From Desulfotruncus arcticus DSM 17038 (GTDB taxonomy: Bacteria; Bacillota; Desulfotomaculia; Desulfotomaculales; Desulfallaceae), in assembly GCF_900113335.1 (NCBI RefSeq), contig NZ_FOOX01000003.1, forward strand, positions 62,001 to 126,000: 64,000 nt of DNA. The letters are read 5' to 3'. The translations under genes and the position numbers were made by a program. This document shows positions 18,183-26,797 of this stretch, in pieces (position 1 is the first letter of the stretch; every line of letters starts with the position of its first letter). The notes under the pieces are model-generated. The model searched no databases and was not told where the DNA came from. It saw only the letters and a list, made by a program, of their open reading frames with translations.

Positions 18183-18210
18183 AAAAAAAGGCCCCGATTG
18201 GGGCTAAATA
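18183..18210 (-). terminator. terminator of the CO dehydrogenase operon
   Basis: On the - strand AGCCCC AATC GGGGCC is followed by TTTTTTTAT, a canonical intrinsic terminator. It lies about 260 bases beyond the oxidoreductase stop and ahead of the small Cys/Tyr-rich gene, so it would end the cooS transcript. The rest of 18211-18472 holds a hairpin CCGCCA...TGGCGG (18337-18358) and no gene that I can support. Confidence 0.75.
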
Positions 18211-18472
18211 ATTTGGGAGAAGTGTGATGTTGATTTATTTATATTATGTTAAGTTTTTTCTGAAAGAGATAAAAATTGCATTTTTTGCATAAGGTATATA
18301 ATGGAAAATAAAAGCCATGATCTTTAGAATTAGCGGCCGCCAGGTTGATGGATGGCGGTTCGGGGTTCAAATTCGCCAGGACAAAAATGAAGCGGCGGAG
18401 TAAAACGACTGCGTTCTTTAGCTTTTCGCAAGCTTAGAATTTTAGAAGACCATCCGGCAGAGTTTTAGCAGC

Positions 18473-19729
18473 TTAAATGATAAAGTAAAAGGTCCCATTT
18501 TCTTTTTGGGCGAAGAAATCCGCATAGGTAAGACTGAAAACCCGCTCCTGATAATTTGTTAGATCTATTCCTTCTTTGATCAGGGCGGCCAGCAAACCGG
18601 CGCCGGTAATGTCCCCCTGTAAAACGGCCCCCTTGATGCGCCCATCCTGAAGGATAACTTTTTTATAAGCGTTGGCATCTTCGTCAATAAGCACCCGGTA
18701 ACTTTCATCCGGTGGATTAATGAAGCCGAAGGATACCGTCGGAAGGCCGAAAAAGGTCATGGCATTCCGGAAGGCGAAGTTATCCTCCAGGCGCTTGGAT
18801 ACGCCGGCCATGTTAGAACCGGCCACCTGCCCCTGTTTGACTGCCGCCGGCCAAATTGGCGTAAGCATTACCTTGCCGGTAAATGTTTCCCGTGATTCAC
18901 AAACATCCCCTGCGGCGAAAACACCCGCCAACGAGGTTTCCTGGAATTCATTGACCCTGACCCCCCGCCCGGTTTCAATGGGGGTGCCTGCCAGGAATTC
19001 TATGTTTGGCCTTACCCCGGCCGCCACAATAACCATGCAACAGGGTATGGTTTTACCGCTTTTAAGTTTAAGCCCCTGAACATTGTCCTGCGCGTCCAAA
19101 ATCACTGATTCAACCATCTCGTTGAAAAAGAATTCCATATTATGCTGCCGGCATAGCTGCTCATAATTTTCCGCCGCCCGCTGGTCCAGCTGTAATGGTA
19201 AAAGCTGCCCGGCCACTTCGATAACCGACACCTTGACCCCGCACCGGACCAGGGCGTAGGCGGCATCCATACCCACCAGCCCGGCGCCGATCACTGCCGC
19301 GGTTCCTGTCTCTCCGGCCATCCCGGCAATGGCCCGGGCGTCCGCCAGGTCGCGCAGGCTCCGGACCTGCTTGCCCCGTGACAGGCCGGTTACGGGCGGC
19401 AGCACGGAGGAAGCGCCGGTGGCAATCAACAAACGGTCATACCGCTCTTCTTCGCCATTGGACAATCTGACTTTTTTACCTGTCGTATCCAGGCTGATTA
19501 TTTCCCGGCCGGCCAGCCAGCGAACGTTATAGCGCTTAAAGAAATCTGCTTCCACAAAACTGGTTTTTTCAGGGGAACGCTCCCCGCTGATCACATGGTG
19601 CAGCATACAGCGGGAATGTATTTGCTCATCCCTGGAGATCACGGTAATCTCACCGGCACTATCCAACTCGCGGATGGTTTTGGCCGCATTGATTCCGGTG
19701 GCACTGGCTCCCAAAATAAGATATCTCAC
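18473..19729 (-). CDS. FAD/NAD(P)-dependent oxidoreductase linked to CO dehydrogenase (FNOR)
   Basis: 418 residues from a GTG at 19729 that overlaps the stop of the ferredoxin gene (GTGA). FAD-binding ILGASATGINAAK at the N-terminus, NAD-binding VIGAGLVGMDAAYAL in the middle and GVFAAGDVCE near residue 275, typical of the pyridine nucleotide-disulfide / NADH oxidase-like family. In the cooS-cooF-FNOR arrangement, known from several CO-using Clostridia, this enzyme takes electrons from the CooF-type ferredoxin and reduces NAD(P)+. No redox-active CxxC pair is visible, so it is not a disulfide reductase. Confidence 0.85.
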   Translation of the reverse strand: MRYLILGASATGINAAKTIRELDSAGEITVISRDEQIHSRCMLHHVISGERSPEKTSFVEADFFKRYNVRWLAGREIISLDTTGKKVRLSNGEEERYDRLLIATGASSVLPPVTGLSRGKQVRSLRDLADARAIAGMAGETGTAAVIGAGLVGMDAAYALVRCGVKVSVIEVAGQLLPLQLDQRAAENYEQLCRQHNMEFFFNEMVESVILDAQDNVQGLKLKSGKTIPCCMVIVAAGVRPNIEFLAGTPIETGRGVRVNEFQETSLAGVFAAGDVCESRETFTGKVMLTPIWPAAVKQGQVAGSNMAGVSKRLEDNFAFRNAMTFFGLPTVSFGFINPPDESYRVLIDEDANAYKKVILQDGRIKGAVLQGDITGAGLLAALIKEGIDLTNYQERVFSLTYADFFAQKENGTFYFII

Positions 19730-20247
19730 TGGTGCGCTCCCTCCTCCGGTACGGTCTCGTCCATAACTGGTCCTGACAAATGTATTTTTTTTACTGTGCC
19801 CTGCGCGTCCACCTCAATTAGTGTAATAGCGCCGGTGGGACAGGCTGCCACACAGCGGGGGAAGGGGCTGTCGGGACAGCAGTCACACTTGACCGCCACC
19901 TTGCCTTCCCGGCTGTCCGGGCGAATAATCCCAAAGGGACAGGACATCACGCACATCCAGCACCCGGCGCATTTTTCCGGATCATGGTCAACGGTTCCCG
20001 TAACGGGGTTTTTCGTTAACGCTCCGGACATGCAGGCGGTGACACAGACCGGTTCATCGCAGTGACGGCAGAGGATGGGTACCGGTTGCCCATGCGGGTC
20101 GGCTTCGATAAAATTCCTGGCCTGGTTGGCCTGGTCCTCCAGGTCCAGGCATAGAACGGATTTGGCCGCAGTATGCTCGGCCATGCAGGCCAGCTGGCAG
20201 TTCCTGCAGCCCTGACAAAGTTCTTTGTCGATGAGGATACGTTTCAC
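19726..20247 (-). CDS. cooF: CooF-type polyferredoxin
   Basis: 173 residues from the GTG at 20247 (GGGGGAA ahead); a longer frame reaching 20352 would overlap cooS and is not likely. Four cysteine clusters are seen: CQGCRNCQLAC, CRHCDEPVCVTAC, CAGCWMCVMSC, and CDCC...CVAACPTG, so four [4Fe-4S] clusters. It carries electrons from CooS to the oxidoreductase encoded downstream. Start lies 14 bases after cooS ends. Confidence 0.9.
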   Translation of the reverse strand: MKRILIDKELCQGCRNCQLACMAEHTAAKSVLCLDLEDQANQARNFIEADPHGQPVPILCRHCDEPVCVTACMSGALTKNPVTGTVDHDPEKCAGCWMCVMSCPFGIIRPDSREGKVAVKCDCCPDSPFPRCVAACPTGAITLIEVDAQGTVKKIHLSGPVMDETVPEEGAHQ

Positions 20248-20260
20248 TGTTATTCCCCCT

Positions 20261-22132
20261 TTATAATCCCAGGGCTTTTCTTTTCTGTTCAATAATCTCC
20301 GCCAGTTTTTCCGCCGCCGGTACGATTTCACCTTCCAGGATGACCTTGCCACCGGTTAGCTGTTCCATATCCTCCGTTAATACTTTGCTCACCAGCTTGC
20401 TGCCGCTAACAAAGGGCGGGATGGCCAGGTGCAGCGGCAAACCCAGGGCCAGGCCGAATGCGCCGTCAGCCAGAGCTTGTTCTTCCAACCACTGTGGAGC
20501 GGATAAAACCAGAGGCAACTGCGGGATGTCAATATCAAGGGCGTTGGCTAATTCGGCGGCCACTATTTCCAGCCGCCCGATGGCCAGACAGGGGCCAAAG
20601 TTCAACACCGGCGGTATACCCAGCGTCCGGCAAATCTCTTTAAGGTTGTCGCCGGCCAGTTCCGCCGCACCGGGGGAGGTCAAACCGGCGTTTTCCAGAC
20701 CGCCGCTGGTACAGCCGGCGGATAATACGATGATATCCCGCTTGATCAGTTCTTCGGTTAACCCCACGGTAAAAACATCATGTCCCTTGGCTGTGAGGTT
20801 GGAGCAGCCCACCACGCCGGCGACTCCCTTAATTTTACCGTTGGCAATCAGGTCTATCAGTGGTTTAAAATTGCCGCCCAGGAATTTTTTCAATGATTTT
20901 TCACTAATACCGGTGACCGCGTCGTCGTGGCCGTGAACGGGTATATCCACTTGCACCTTGTCCCGGCGCCGGGTATAGCTTGCCAGGGCCGCGTGCATAA
21001 TTTTTTCCGCTATGGCCGCTCCCTCACTGCTATCGAACCGTACATAGTCAGCGTTGGCTTTTTTAGCCACGTCATCCAGGCAGATCTGCCTCACCAGAAA
21101 CTGCTCGCAAATGGGCTCAATACCTGGCAGCGTGCAGTTGAACTCGGATACTACCAGGTCGATGCCTCCGGTGGCCAGCAGAGCTTCGCTGGTAAAGTTG
21201 TTGCCGGCATGACCGGCAAAGGCCTCCCGGCAGTGCGCCCCGCGCAGTTGCATGTCCTGCCCCACGCAGGTGCAGCCCACTATCTTGAAGCCTTTAGCCC
21301 CACCCCGGCCGGCCAGAGCTACTGCCCCGGGGGTAACTATCTGCTCCTGTAGCGACCCGATGAGAGCGTGCTGGTGACCGGTAACCATAATGTTGATGTA
21401 ATCCGGCTCCACCACGGAAAAACCCACTTTGGCGGTGGCAATTTGGGGTTCACCCAACATAATGTCATTTAAATAATTGGTTAAAGTTAACCCGTATAAC
21501 CCCGTGGCAATGCCCAGTTTTAAAGCGTGCAGCAGCATATCCACCGGGTCGCTGGACAGGTTGGTGCTGGATTTGACAACGGCGTCGAACACTTCGGATT
21601 TAGCGCCGCCTGGCAGTATCCCCAGTTCCTGCCAGCGCCGGAATCTTGGCTGGTAAGCCAGTTTTTCGACCATGGCCATCTGCTGTTCCCGGGGCAGATA
21701 CAGGTCTTCCAGCACCCGGTCCGCCACTTTGACGGCTTGCTGTGCCGGATCGGTTTCCTTGATTTCCAGCACCCCGGCCAACTCACGCAGTGTTTCCGGT
21801 CCCTTAATGGTCAACCCGGTTTTCCCCTGGCCGACAGCACGCAGGTTATTGGCGGTGTTTTCCACTATGTGCAGGTAGCAGGCCGCTCCGGCAGCCACGG
21901 CTCGTAAAAAGTTCCGGGCCACGATGGTATCGGCGGTGGCTCCGCAGACACCCTTGGGGGTTTGGGGGGTGATTCGGCAGGGTCCGTTGGAGCACAGCCG
22001 GCAGCAAACCCCCTGCATGCCAAAGCCGCACTTGATGGCTTGCCCTGGCACGCGGTTGAAGGATGTCTCCACTTCGGGTTTGGAACGCATAAAATCGATT
22101 AATTTGCTGTCCGCGGAAGTACACATGTTCAT
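20261..22132 (-). CDS. cooS: anaerobic carbon monoxide dehydrogenase catalytic subunit
   Basis: 623 residues, usual for CooS. N-terminal CGFGMQGVCCRLCSNGPC gives the D/B-cluster cysteines. C-cluster ligand segments are present in order: GCTCVGQDMQLRG and HCREAFAGH, EFNCTLPG, VVGCSNL, SAGCTSGG and FGPCLAIGR. It oxidises CO to CO2 at a Ni-Fe-S centre. ATG with GAGGG 8 bases ahead. The operon is cooS-cooF-FNOR with no nickel-insertion cooC, hydrogenase or acetyl-CoA synthase gene nearby, so the likely output is NAD(P)H from CO. Confidence 0.95.
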   Translation of the reverse strand: MNMCTSADSKLIDFMRSKPEVETSFNRVPGQAIKCGFGMQGVCCRLCSNGPCRITPQTPKGVCGATADTIVARNFLRAVAAGAACYLHIVENTANNLRAVGQGKTGLTIKGPETLRELAGVLEIKETDPAQQAVKVADRVLEDLYLPREQQMAMVEKLAYQPRFRRWQELGILPGGAKSEVFDAVVKSSTNLSSDPVDMLLHALKLGIATGLYGLTLTNYLNDIMLGEPQIATAKVGFSVVEPDYINIMVTGHQHALIGSLQEQIVTPGAVALAGRGGAKGFKIVGCTCVGQDMQLRGAHCREAFAGHAGNNFTSEALLATGGIDLVVSEFNCTLPGIEPICEQFLVRQICLDDVAKKANADYVRFDSSEGAAIAEKIMHAALASYTRRRDKVQVDIPVHGHDDAVTGISEKSLKKFLGGNFKPLIDLIANGKIKGVAGVVGCSNLTAKGHDVFTVGLTEELIKRDIIVLSAGCTSGGLENAGLTSPGAAELAGDNLKEICRTLGIPPVLNFGPCLAIGRLEIVAAELANALDIDIPQLPLVLSAPQWLEEQALADGAFGLALGLPLHLAIPPFVSGSKLVSKVLTEDMEQLTGGKVILEGEIVPAAEKLAEIIEQKRKALGL

Positions 22133-22165
22133 TTATTTTCCCTCCTGTTAATAATTCTTATAATG

Positions 22166-22428
22166 GACTCAAATGGTATACTTTAAGACATGACTATGAC
22201 ACAGATTTACTTTTTCAACTAAATATTTGGAGATATACGGCATTTTAAAAACTACACTAAAGAAGTATAGTATTGCGGAAAAAAATTTTTCTGATTACAA
22301 CAACGCAGCTTAGGATTTACTTAACGTCTCAAAATTATTTTCCTCCACCTGCGAAATGCCTAACTCGTTGCTTGATTGAGCGTCATTGTTTGTGCCTTCC
22401 CGCAGGTATAAAGTATACCATATGAGTC
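22166..22428. repeat. 20-bp inverted repeat pair in the cooS / histidine kinase divergent region
   Basis: The 491-base gap between divergent cooS and the kinase (22133-22623) contains GACTCAAATGGTATACTTTA at 22166-22185 and its inverse at 22409-22428 (read on the - strand GACTCATATGGTATACTTTA), 19 of 20 identical. Each arm contains GTATAC and a -10-like TATACT. Between them, ACCTGCG (22350-22356) pairs with CGCAGGT (22401-22407). The pair could be regulator sites looping the divergent promoters or the ends of a 263-bp miniature element. No gene is visible in the gap. Confidence 0.7.
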
Positions 22429-22623
22429 TATTTTTAAAAAATATAGCCTATTTGAAACCGGTTGTCAACCTTTTTATCTAATTAAGGAATCCCATTAAGG
22501 AGTTTTGCAATATTGCCGGAAAAGTCAATATCGAATTTTTATGTAAATGACTACCAAAGGTAAGATGTAGATTATGTCAAATAACTCTTTATAAAAAATA
22601 AAAATATTCTGTGAGGTTGTAAA

Positions 22624-24114
22624 ATGAAGGACGATAAAAAAACGAAAGAACAACTTATAGCAGAAATTGATAAGCTGCGCAAGCAAGTAAATAAAAACGC
22701 TGAAAAAATTTTGGCGGAACAATCCAGGATTTTGGAATTATTCTTTAAACACACACTTTCTTCCCAGGCAATCCTTGATCGAAATTTCAACTTTATACGC
22801 GTCAATGAAGCTTATGCAAAGGCAGATAATCGTGATGTATCAGAATTTCCCGGCCGGAATCATTTTGAACTTTATCCCTCTGACGCACTGGAGATATTTA
22901 ATGATGTCGTTAGAACAAAAAAGCCTTATGAGGTTTTTGCCAGACCATTTGTATATGCAAAAAACCCTGAACGGGGTGTAACTTACTGGGACTGGACTCT
23001 GGTACCGGTGTTGGACAATAATGGTGAAGTGGAATTGCTTTTCTTTTCTCTAAAAGATGTAACTAAACGGAAGAAAGCAGAGATAAAATTGCATGAGGCC
23101 GAAACTAGATACAGATTAATCTTTGAAAATAGTGCAGATGGTATTTTAATGGTCCGTCCGGATGGAACTATTCTTACTGCCAACCCGGCAGTATGCAAAA
23201 TGTTGGGGCGAACGGAGGAAGAGATATGCCGTATTGGCCGTGATGGTATTATTGATGCTTTAGACATTGGATCGCCTGCCGGAATAGATGAAATAGCGCG
23301 CACAGGAAAAGAGGTAAGTGAACTAACCTTGATCAAAAAAGATGGTACCAAGCTGAGCTGTGAAATTTCTTTCGGTATGTTCAAGGGGTACAATGGGAAT
23401 TTAAGCGTTATAATCATTCGGGATATATCTGAACGCAAAAAAATGGAACAAGAGATGGCCCGTCTTGACCGGTTAAACATTGTTAGGCAGATGGCTGCCG
23501 GTATTGGCCACGAAATCAGAAATCCAATGACTTCTATACGTGGTTTCCTGCAGATACTTGAAAGTAAACCGGAGTGTCAGAAATACAAAGATTATTATCA
23601 ATTAATGATTGGGGAACTGGATAGGGCAAATTCAATAATTTCAGAATTTTTATCTTTGGCTAAAAATAAGCCGCTGAAGTTAAAAAACCAAAATCTAAAC
23701 AAAATTATCAAAGCACTGAATCCGTTAATCACAGCCGATGCCATGAACGCCGGTAATAATATTGCATTTGAATTAAAACGAGTTCCTGATTTACCTCTTA
23801 ACGAAAAAGAAATACGCCAGCTGATATTAAATCTTGTTCGCAACGGGCTAGAAGCAATGTCAGCCGGTGGAACATTGACTGTTAAAACTTTTGCCACTGA
23901 TGACGATATCGTTCTATCAGTGCAAGATGAGGGAAAAGGGATTGAACCGGAAGTACTGGATATGATTGGAACGCCTTTTTTTACAACAAAAGAGCAGGGC
24001 ACTGGCTTGGGATTGGCAACATGTTACAGCATTGCCGCCAGACAAAATGCCACCATACAAATAGAGACGGGTTCATCCGGGACAACCTTCCTGGTTCGAT
24101 TTAAACTTCAATAA
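22624..24114 (+). CDS. cytosolic sensor histidine kinase with two PAS domains
   Basis: 496 residues with no membrane segment. A short coiled-coil start (KEQLIAEIDKLRKQVNK), PAS 1 at about 45-150 (ending SLKDVTKRKKAE), PAS 2 at about 160-275 (ending IIRDISERKKME), then the H-box AAGIGHEIRNPMTSIRGF with the phospho-accepting His near residue 297, N-box LILNLVRNGLEAM, G1 VQDEGKGIEP and G2 GTGLGLATCYSI. The layout resembles sporulation kinases (KinA/KinB-like catalytic parts). No response regulator is adjacent, as is usual for orphan sporulation kinases. It is divergent from cooS, so CO or redox sensing is also possible. Confidence 0.9.
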   Translation: MKDDKKTKEQLIAEIDKLRKQVNKNAEKILAEQSRILELFFKHTLSSQAILDRNFNFIRVNEAYAKADNRDVSEFPGRNHFELYPSDALEIFNDVVRTKKPYEVFARPFVYAKNPERGVTYWDWTLVPVLDNNGEVELLFFSLKDVTKRKKAEIKLHEAETRYRLIFENSADGILMVRPDGTILTANPAVCKMLGRTEEEICRIGRDGIIDALDIGSPAGIDEIARTGKEVSELTLIKKDGTKLSCEISFGMFKGYNGNLSVIIIRDISERKKMEQEMARLDRLNIVRQMAAGIGHEIRNPMTSIRGFLQILESKPECQKYKDYYQLMIGELDRANSIISEFLSLAKNKPLKLKNQNLNKIIKALNPLITADAMNAGNNIAFELKRVPDLPLNEKEIRQLILNLVRNGLEAMSAGGTLTVKTFATDDDIVLSVQDEGKGIEPEVLDMIGTPFFTTKEQGTGLGLATCYSIAARQNATIQIETGSSGTTFLVRFKLQ

Positions 24115-24153
24115 CAGGTATAAAAATAGCCTATATTTAAAAGTGCGGACGCC

Positions 24154-25245
24154 CTATAGCTGCTGCCATTTTGAGGTGCTCTCGTCCATTAAGACATCAT
24201 TACTAATCACCTTGACTATTAACCTGCTTTGGACATTACGCGGGTATTTTAGGTGTAAAGTAATCTCCGCTTTGGTTTGGGGTTCCAAATCAAACGGTTT
24301 CGAGTATGTCTGATCATAAACGTTATTATCTCCGGCATCGAAAGCGGCATAAACTACAGTATTTTTAGAGGTTGCCGTTCCTTCATTACTAATTTGAACA
24401 TTAATCTGTGTCGATAAACCGTTTACTGTTTTGGCTTGCCAGGAATGCGTAATAACAGGGCGCGGCGTCAAGGGATAGATTTTAGCCTGTTTATTTTTAA
24501 ATTGGTCGGGTAAAGCTCCAATAGACCAATTAGAACCTGTGGTTTCAAGATAATAATAATGTGCCCCGTTATAGGTGTAATAAGAGCCGGGCAGATTATC
24601 AGCACCTTTAACCCCGATGGCCATATGATCGGGCATGCCAAGAAGTACTACGCCATAACCCATTTCCTGGAGTATAGAAGCCATAAGAATACTGGTATCT
24701 TCACAATCTCCTCCGCCATCAACCAGCGTTTCCAAAGGGTATTTGGGGTACTCATCATACTCGGTGCTGACTTCATCCGGGACGTATTTAAGGCTTTGCA
24801 CAAAAGCCACTATATAATTAATTGTATCCCATTCTGAATAATTATGCTTTTGGGCACCTTCCTGAAAAGTTTTAACAAGATTTGATATATAAGGGTGATT
24901 AAGCGGATTTGTCACATACACGGAATAGTCGTCGGTTGCCGGCCGTTTTAAGCCTTTAAAGTAATCATAGTGATCTTTCAAGACACGGGCGTTATAGGTC
25001 CATTCACTGCGGCCATAGGCCCATTTATAGCCTAGATCAATATATTCATCGGTTGAAGTCTCTGAATTGGCAGTCAGGCTTTCAAATGTTATTGAGCTGT
25101 CAGTTTTATTGGTAGTCTTATTTAATAATTTGCTGATATCTTCCTTGAACATTATGCCTTCGGCATTGTTGTATAGCTTGGGAAAAAACGAAAAAGACGC
25201 TATCAAGGCAATAAGGAAACTGTATACCACTATCCTTTTGGCCAA
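24154..25245 (-). CDS. secreted/anchored transglutaminase-like protein
   Basis: 363 residues. A membrane helix at residues 5-22 (VVYSFLIALIASFSFFP) acts as signal or anchor. The centre has the transglutaminase-like core: WDTINYIVAFVQSLKYVPD, the catalytic-Cys segment DGGGDCEDTSILMASIL and the His segment MPDHMAIGV, followed by YYYLETTG. The C-terminal 100 residues form an Ig-like domain (TQINVQISNEGTATSKNTVVY...). It may act as a peptidase or crosslinking enzyme at the cell surface. Convergent with the kinase gene, 39 bases apart; substrate unknown. Confidence 0.8.
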   Translation of the reverse strand: MAKRIVVYSFLIALIASFSFFPKLYNNAEGIMFKEDISKLLNKTTNKTDSSITFESLTANSETSTDEYIDLGYKWAYGRSEWTYNARVLKDHYDYFKGLKRPATDDYSVYVTNPLNHPYISNLVKTFQEGAQKHNYSEWDTINYIVAFVQSLKYVPDEVSTEYDEYPKYPLETLVDGGGDCEDTSILMASILQEMGYGVVLLGMPDHMAIGVKGADNLPGSYYTYNGAHYYYLETTGSNWSIGALPDQFKNKQAKIYPLTPRPVITHSWQAKTVNGLSTQINVQISNEGTATSKNTVVYAAFDAGDNNVYDQTYSKPFDLEPQTKAEITLHLKYPRNVQSRLIVKVISNDVLMDESTSKWQQL

Positions 25246-25440
25246 GGTTTATACCTCCTAAGGCGATAGGCATAGTACTTATATTAGACATTTTAACAAC
25301 TAATCCTTGATTTAAAGGTGTATGTTTCTGCCATCCACGTTTAATGATGTAAAAAAAATAACTACATTCCCCCCTTTATTATATGCTGCACCAGTAGTAT
25401 AATTGGGTAACGCTAAGTCAGTAAAATAATAAAAGGAAGT

Positions 25441-25566
25441 CATTTGGGGTGCCGAAAGGCTGAGAGGCGGCAGTGCCAACCCATTGAACCTGCTCTGGGT
25501 AATACCAGCGAAGGGAAATGCAACAACGCTATTTGTGCACTCCGAGCAGGGGTGTTTATTTTTTTT
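25441..25566 (+). promoter_or_regulatory. TPP (thi-box) riboswitch with terminator
   Basis: The aptamer runs from CATTT (25441) to AAATG (25520), which pair as P1. The conserved CTGAGAG (25460-25466), ACCCATTGAACCTG (25479-25492) and CTGGGTAATACCAGCGAAGG are hallmarks of thiamine pyrophosphate aptamers. It is followed by a short hairpin CACTCC...GGGGTG (25539-25553) and a T-rich run to 25566, consistent with transcription termination when TPP is bound. It controls the AIR-synthase-like gene and probably thiD-thiE downstream. The remaining upstream bases 25246-25440 show no gene. Confidence 0.93.
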
Positions 25567-25602
25567 ACGGCCGGTAAACAGCACATATGAGGAGTGATAA
25601 AG

Positions 25603-26628
25603 ATGATCGGCAAGGTTAATGATGATTATTTTAAAAAAGCTATTCTTCCGCAAACTGGCGCTTTGAATCCCGAGGTGCTAGTCGGACCGAGCATGGGAGT
25701 GGACGCGGCTATTTTAAAAATAGGGGACCAGTTCATGGCTATCGCCGAGGATCCTATCTTTCCCGGACCGACAACCTCACCGGAGGATTTTGGGTGGATT
25801 ACCGTTCATATTGGTGCCAGCGATGTGGCGGTAACAGGTATTAAACCCCGGTTTATGACCTACTCGTTGCTTATCCCGCCTGAAACCTCCGAAGAATACA
25901 TAACCCGCTTGGTGCGCAGCATCAGCGTGACCGCCAGGGAACTGGGGATTGCCATAGTTGGCGGCCATACCGGTTTTTACGGCGCGGTTACTGTGCCGAC
26001 CATTGGCGGTATCACTGTGTGGGGTATGGGTCGGGAATACGTAACACCCGCCGGCGCTCGGGCAGGTGACCTGGTTATCATCACCAAGGGGGCGGCCATA
26101 GAGGCGGCGGCTCTGTTGGGTAGTGAACTGGGAGCCAGACTGCGGGCGGCGGGCATTGCCGGAGAACTGATAGCGCAGGCCTCCGGTAGAATTAAGGAGA
26201 TGACTGTGGTGGAAGATGCTCTTTTGGCCGCTGAATGCGGTGGGGTTCACGCTATGCATGATGCTACAGAGGGCGGATTGGCCCGGGGCCTCTGGGAAGT
26301 GGCTGAAGCCTCCGGCGTCGGCTTGCGTATTCAGCGCTCCTCAGTTATGGTTCCCCGAGATGTAAAAGCTGTCTGCGGTCATTTTAATTTAAACCCTTAC
26401 GAGGTAATTAGCGAGGGCACCCTGATACTGACTGTCGACCCGGAACAGGCAGGGGCTTTACTAACAGTTTATGAAAAAGCCGGTATACCGGCTGCCGTTA
26501 TCGGAAAAGTGGTGCCCAAAGCGGAAGGACGGCGCTGGGTTGAAGCCGACGGCGGGGAACAAGACTTACTGCCGCCCCGGGTGGATCACTTTTGGGAAGC
26601 TTTCTTCGGGGCACTGGCTCAAGGTTAG
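25603..26628 (+). CDS. AIR synthase-related protein (ThiL/HypE-like), TPP-riboswitch controlled
   Basis: 341 residues from the ATG at 25603 (TGAGGAG at 25588-25594 ahead; an upstream in-frame GTG lies in that site). It has the PurM/HypE/ThiL fold: an N-terminal half with GVDAAILKIGDQFMAIAEDPI and HIGASDVAVTGIKPRFM, a glycine-rich VGGHTGF, and a C-terminal half with HDATEGGLARGLWEVA and EVISEGTLILTV. Being the first gene behind a TPP riboswitch points to thiamine metabolism, perhaps thiamine-monophosphate kinase or a related ATP-dependent step. It is not a close ThiL by the motifs visible, so the activity is inferred from context. Confidence 0.75.
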   Translation: MIGKVNDDYFKKAILPQTGALNPEVLVGPSMGVDAAILKIGDQFMAIAEDPIFPGPTTSPEDFGWITVHIGASDVAVTGIKPRFMTYSLLIPPETSEEYITRLVRSISVTARELGIAIVGGHTGFYGAVTVPTIGGITVWGMGREYVTPAGARAGDLVIITKGAAIEAAALLGSELGARLRAAGIAGELIAQASGRIKEMTVVEDALLAAECGGVHAMHDATEGGLARGLWEVAEASGVGLRIQRSSVMVPRDVKAVCGHFNLNPYEVISEGTLILTVDPEQAGALLTVYEKAGIPAAVIGKVVPKAEGRRWVEADGGEQDLLPPRVDHFWEAFFGALAQG

Positions 26629-26645
26629 GTGTTAACAGAATTATA

Positions 26646-26776
26646 TTGATCTCGTTAACCGCCGCTAAGACTCCCCGCCTCTACAGGCGGGAGTTAAGCG
26701 GCGATAAACTCGAAATAAGTGCGACTAAGGTTCAGGTGGGGTCAAAACCCCACCTGAACCAAGTCTTCTTTATTGT
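26646..26776 (+). repeat. double-hairpin repeat element, copy 1 of 3
   Basis: About 131 bases lying between the AIR-synthase-like gene and thiD. It contains two palindromes: CGCCGCT.AGACTCCCCGCC with GGCGGGAGTTAAGCGGCG (loop TCTACA), and GGTTCAGGTGGGGT with ACCCCACCTGAACC (loop CAAA). Nearly identical copies lie at 50890-51012 (inverted) and 57984-58113. It carries no ORF. This copy has one extra C in the first stem. Confidence 0.9.
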
Positions 26777-26797
26777 ATAGGATTAGGGGGGAAAATA

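Noticed and set aside
18340..18385. tRNA-like T-arm (GGTTCGGGGTTCAAATTCG) with a nearby hairpin
   Set aside because: No acceptor stem, anticodon arm or CCA-compatible pairing can be drawn; probably chance.
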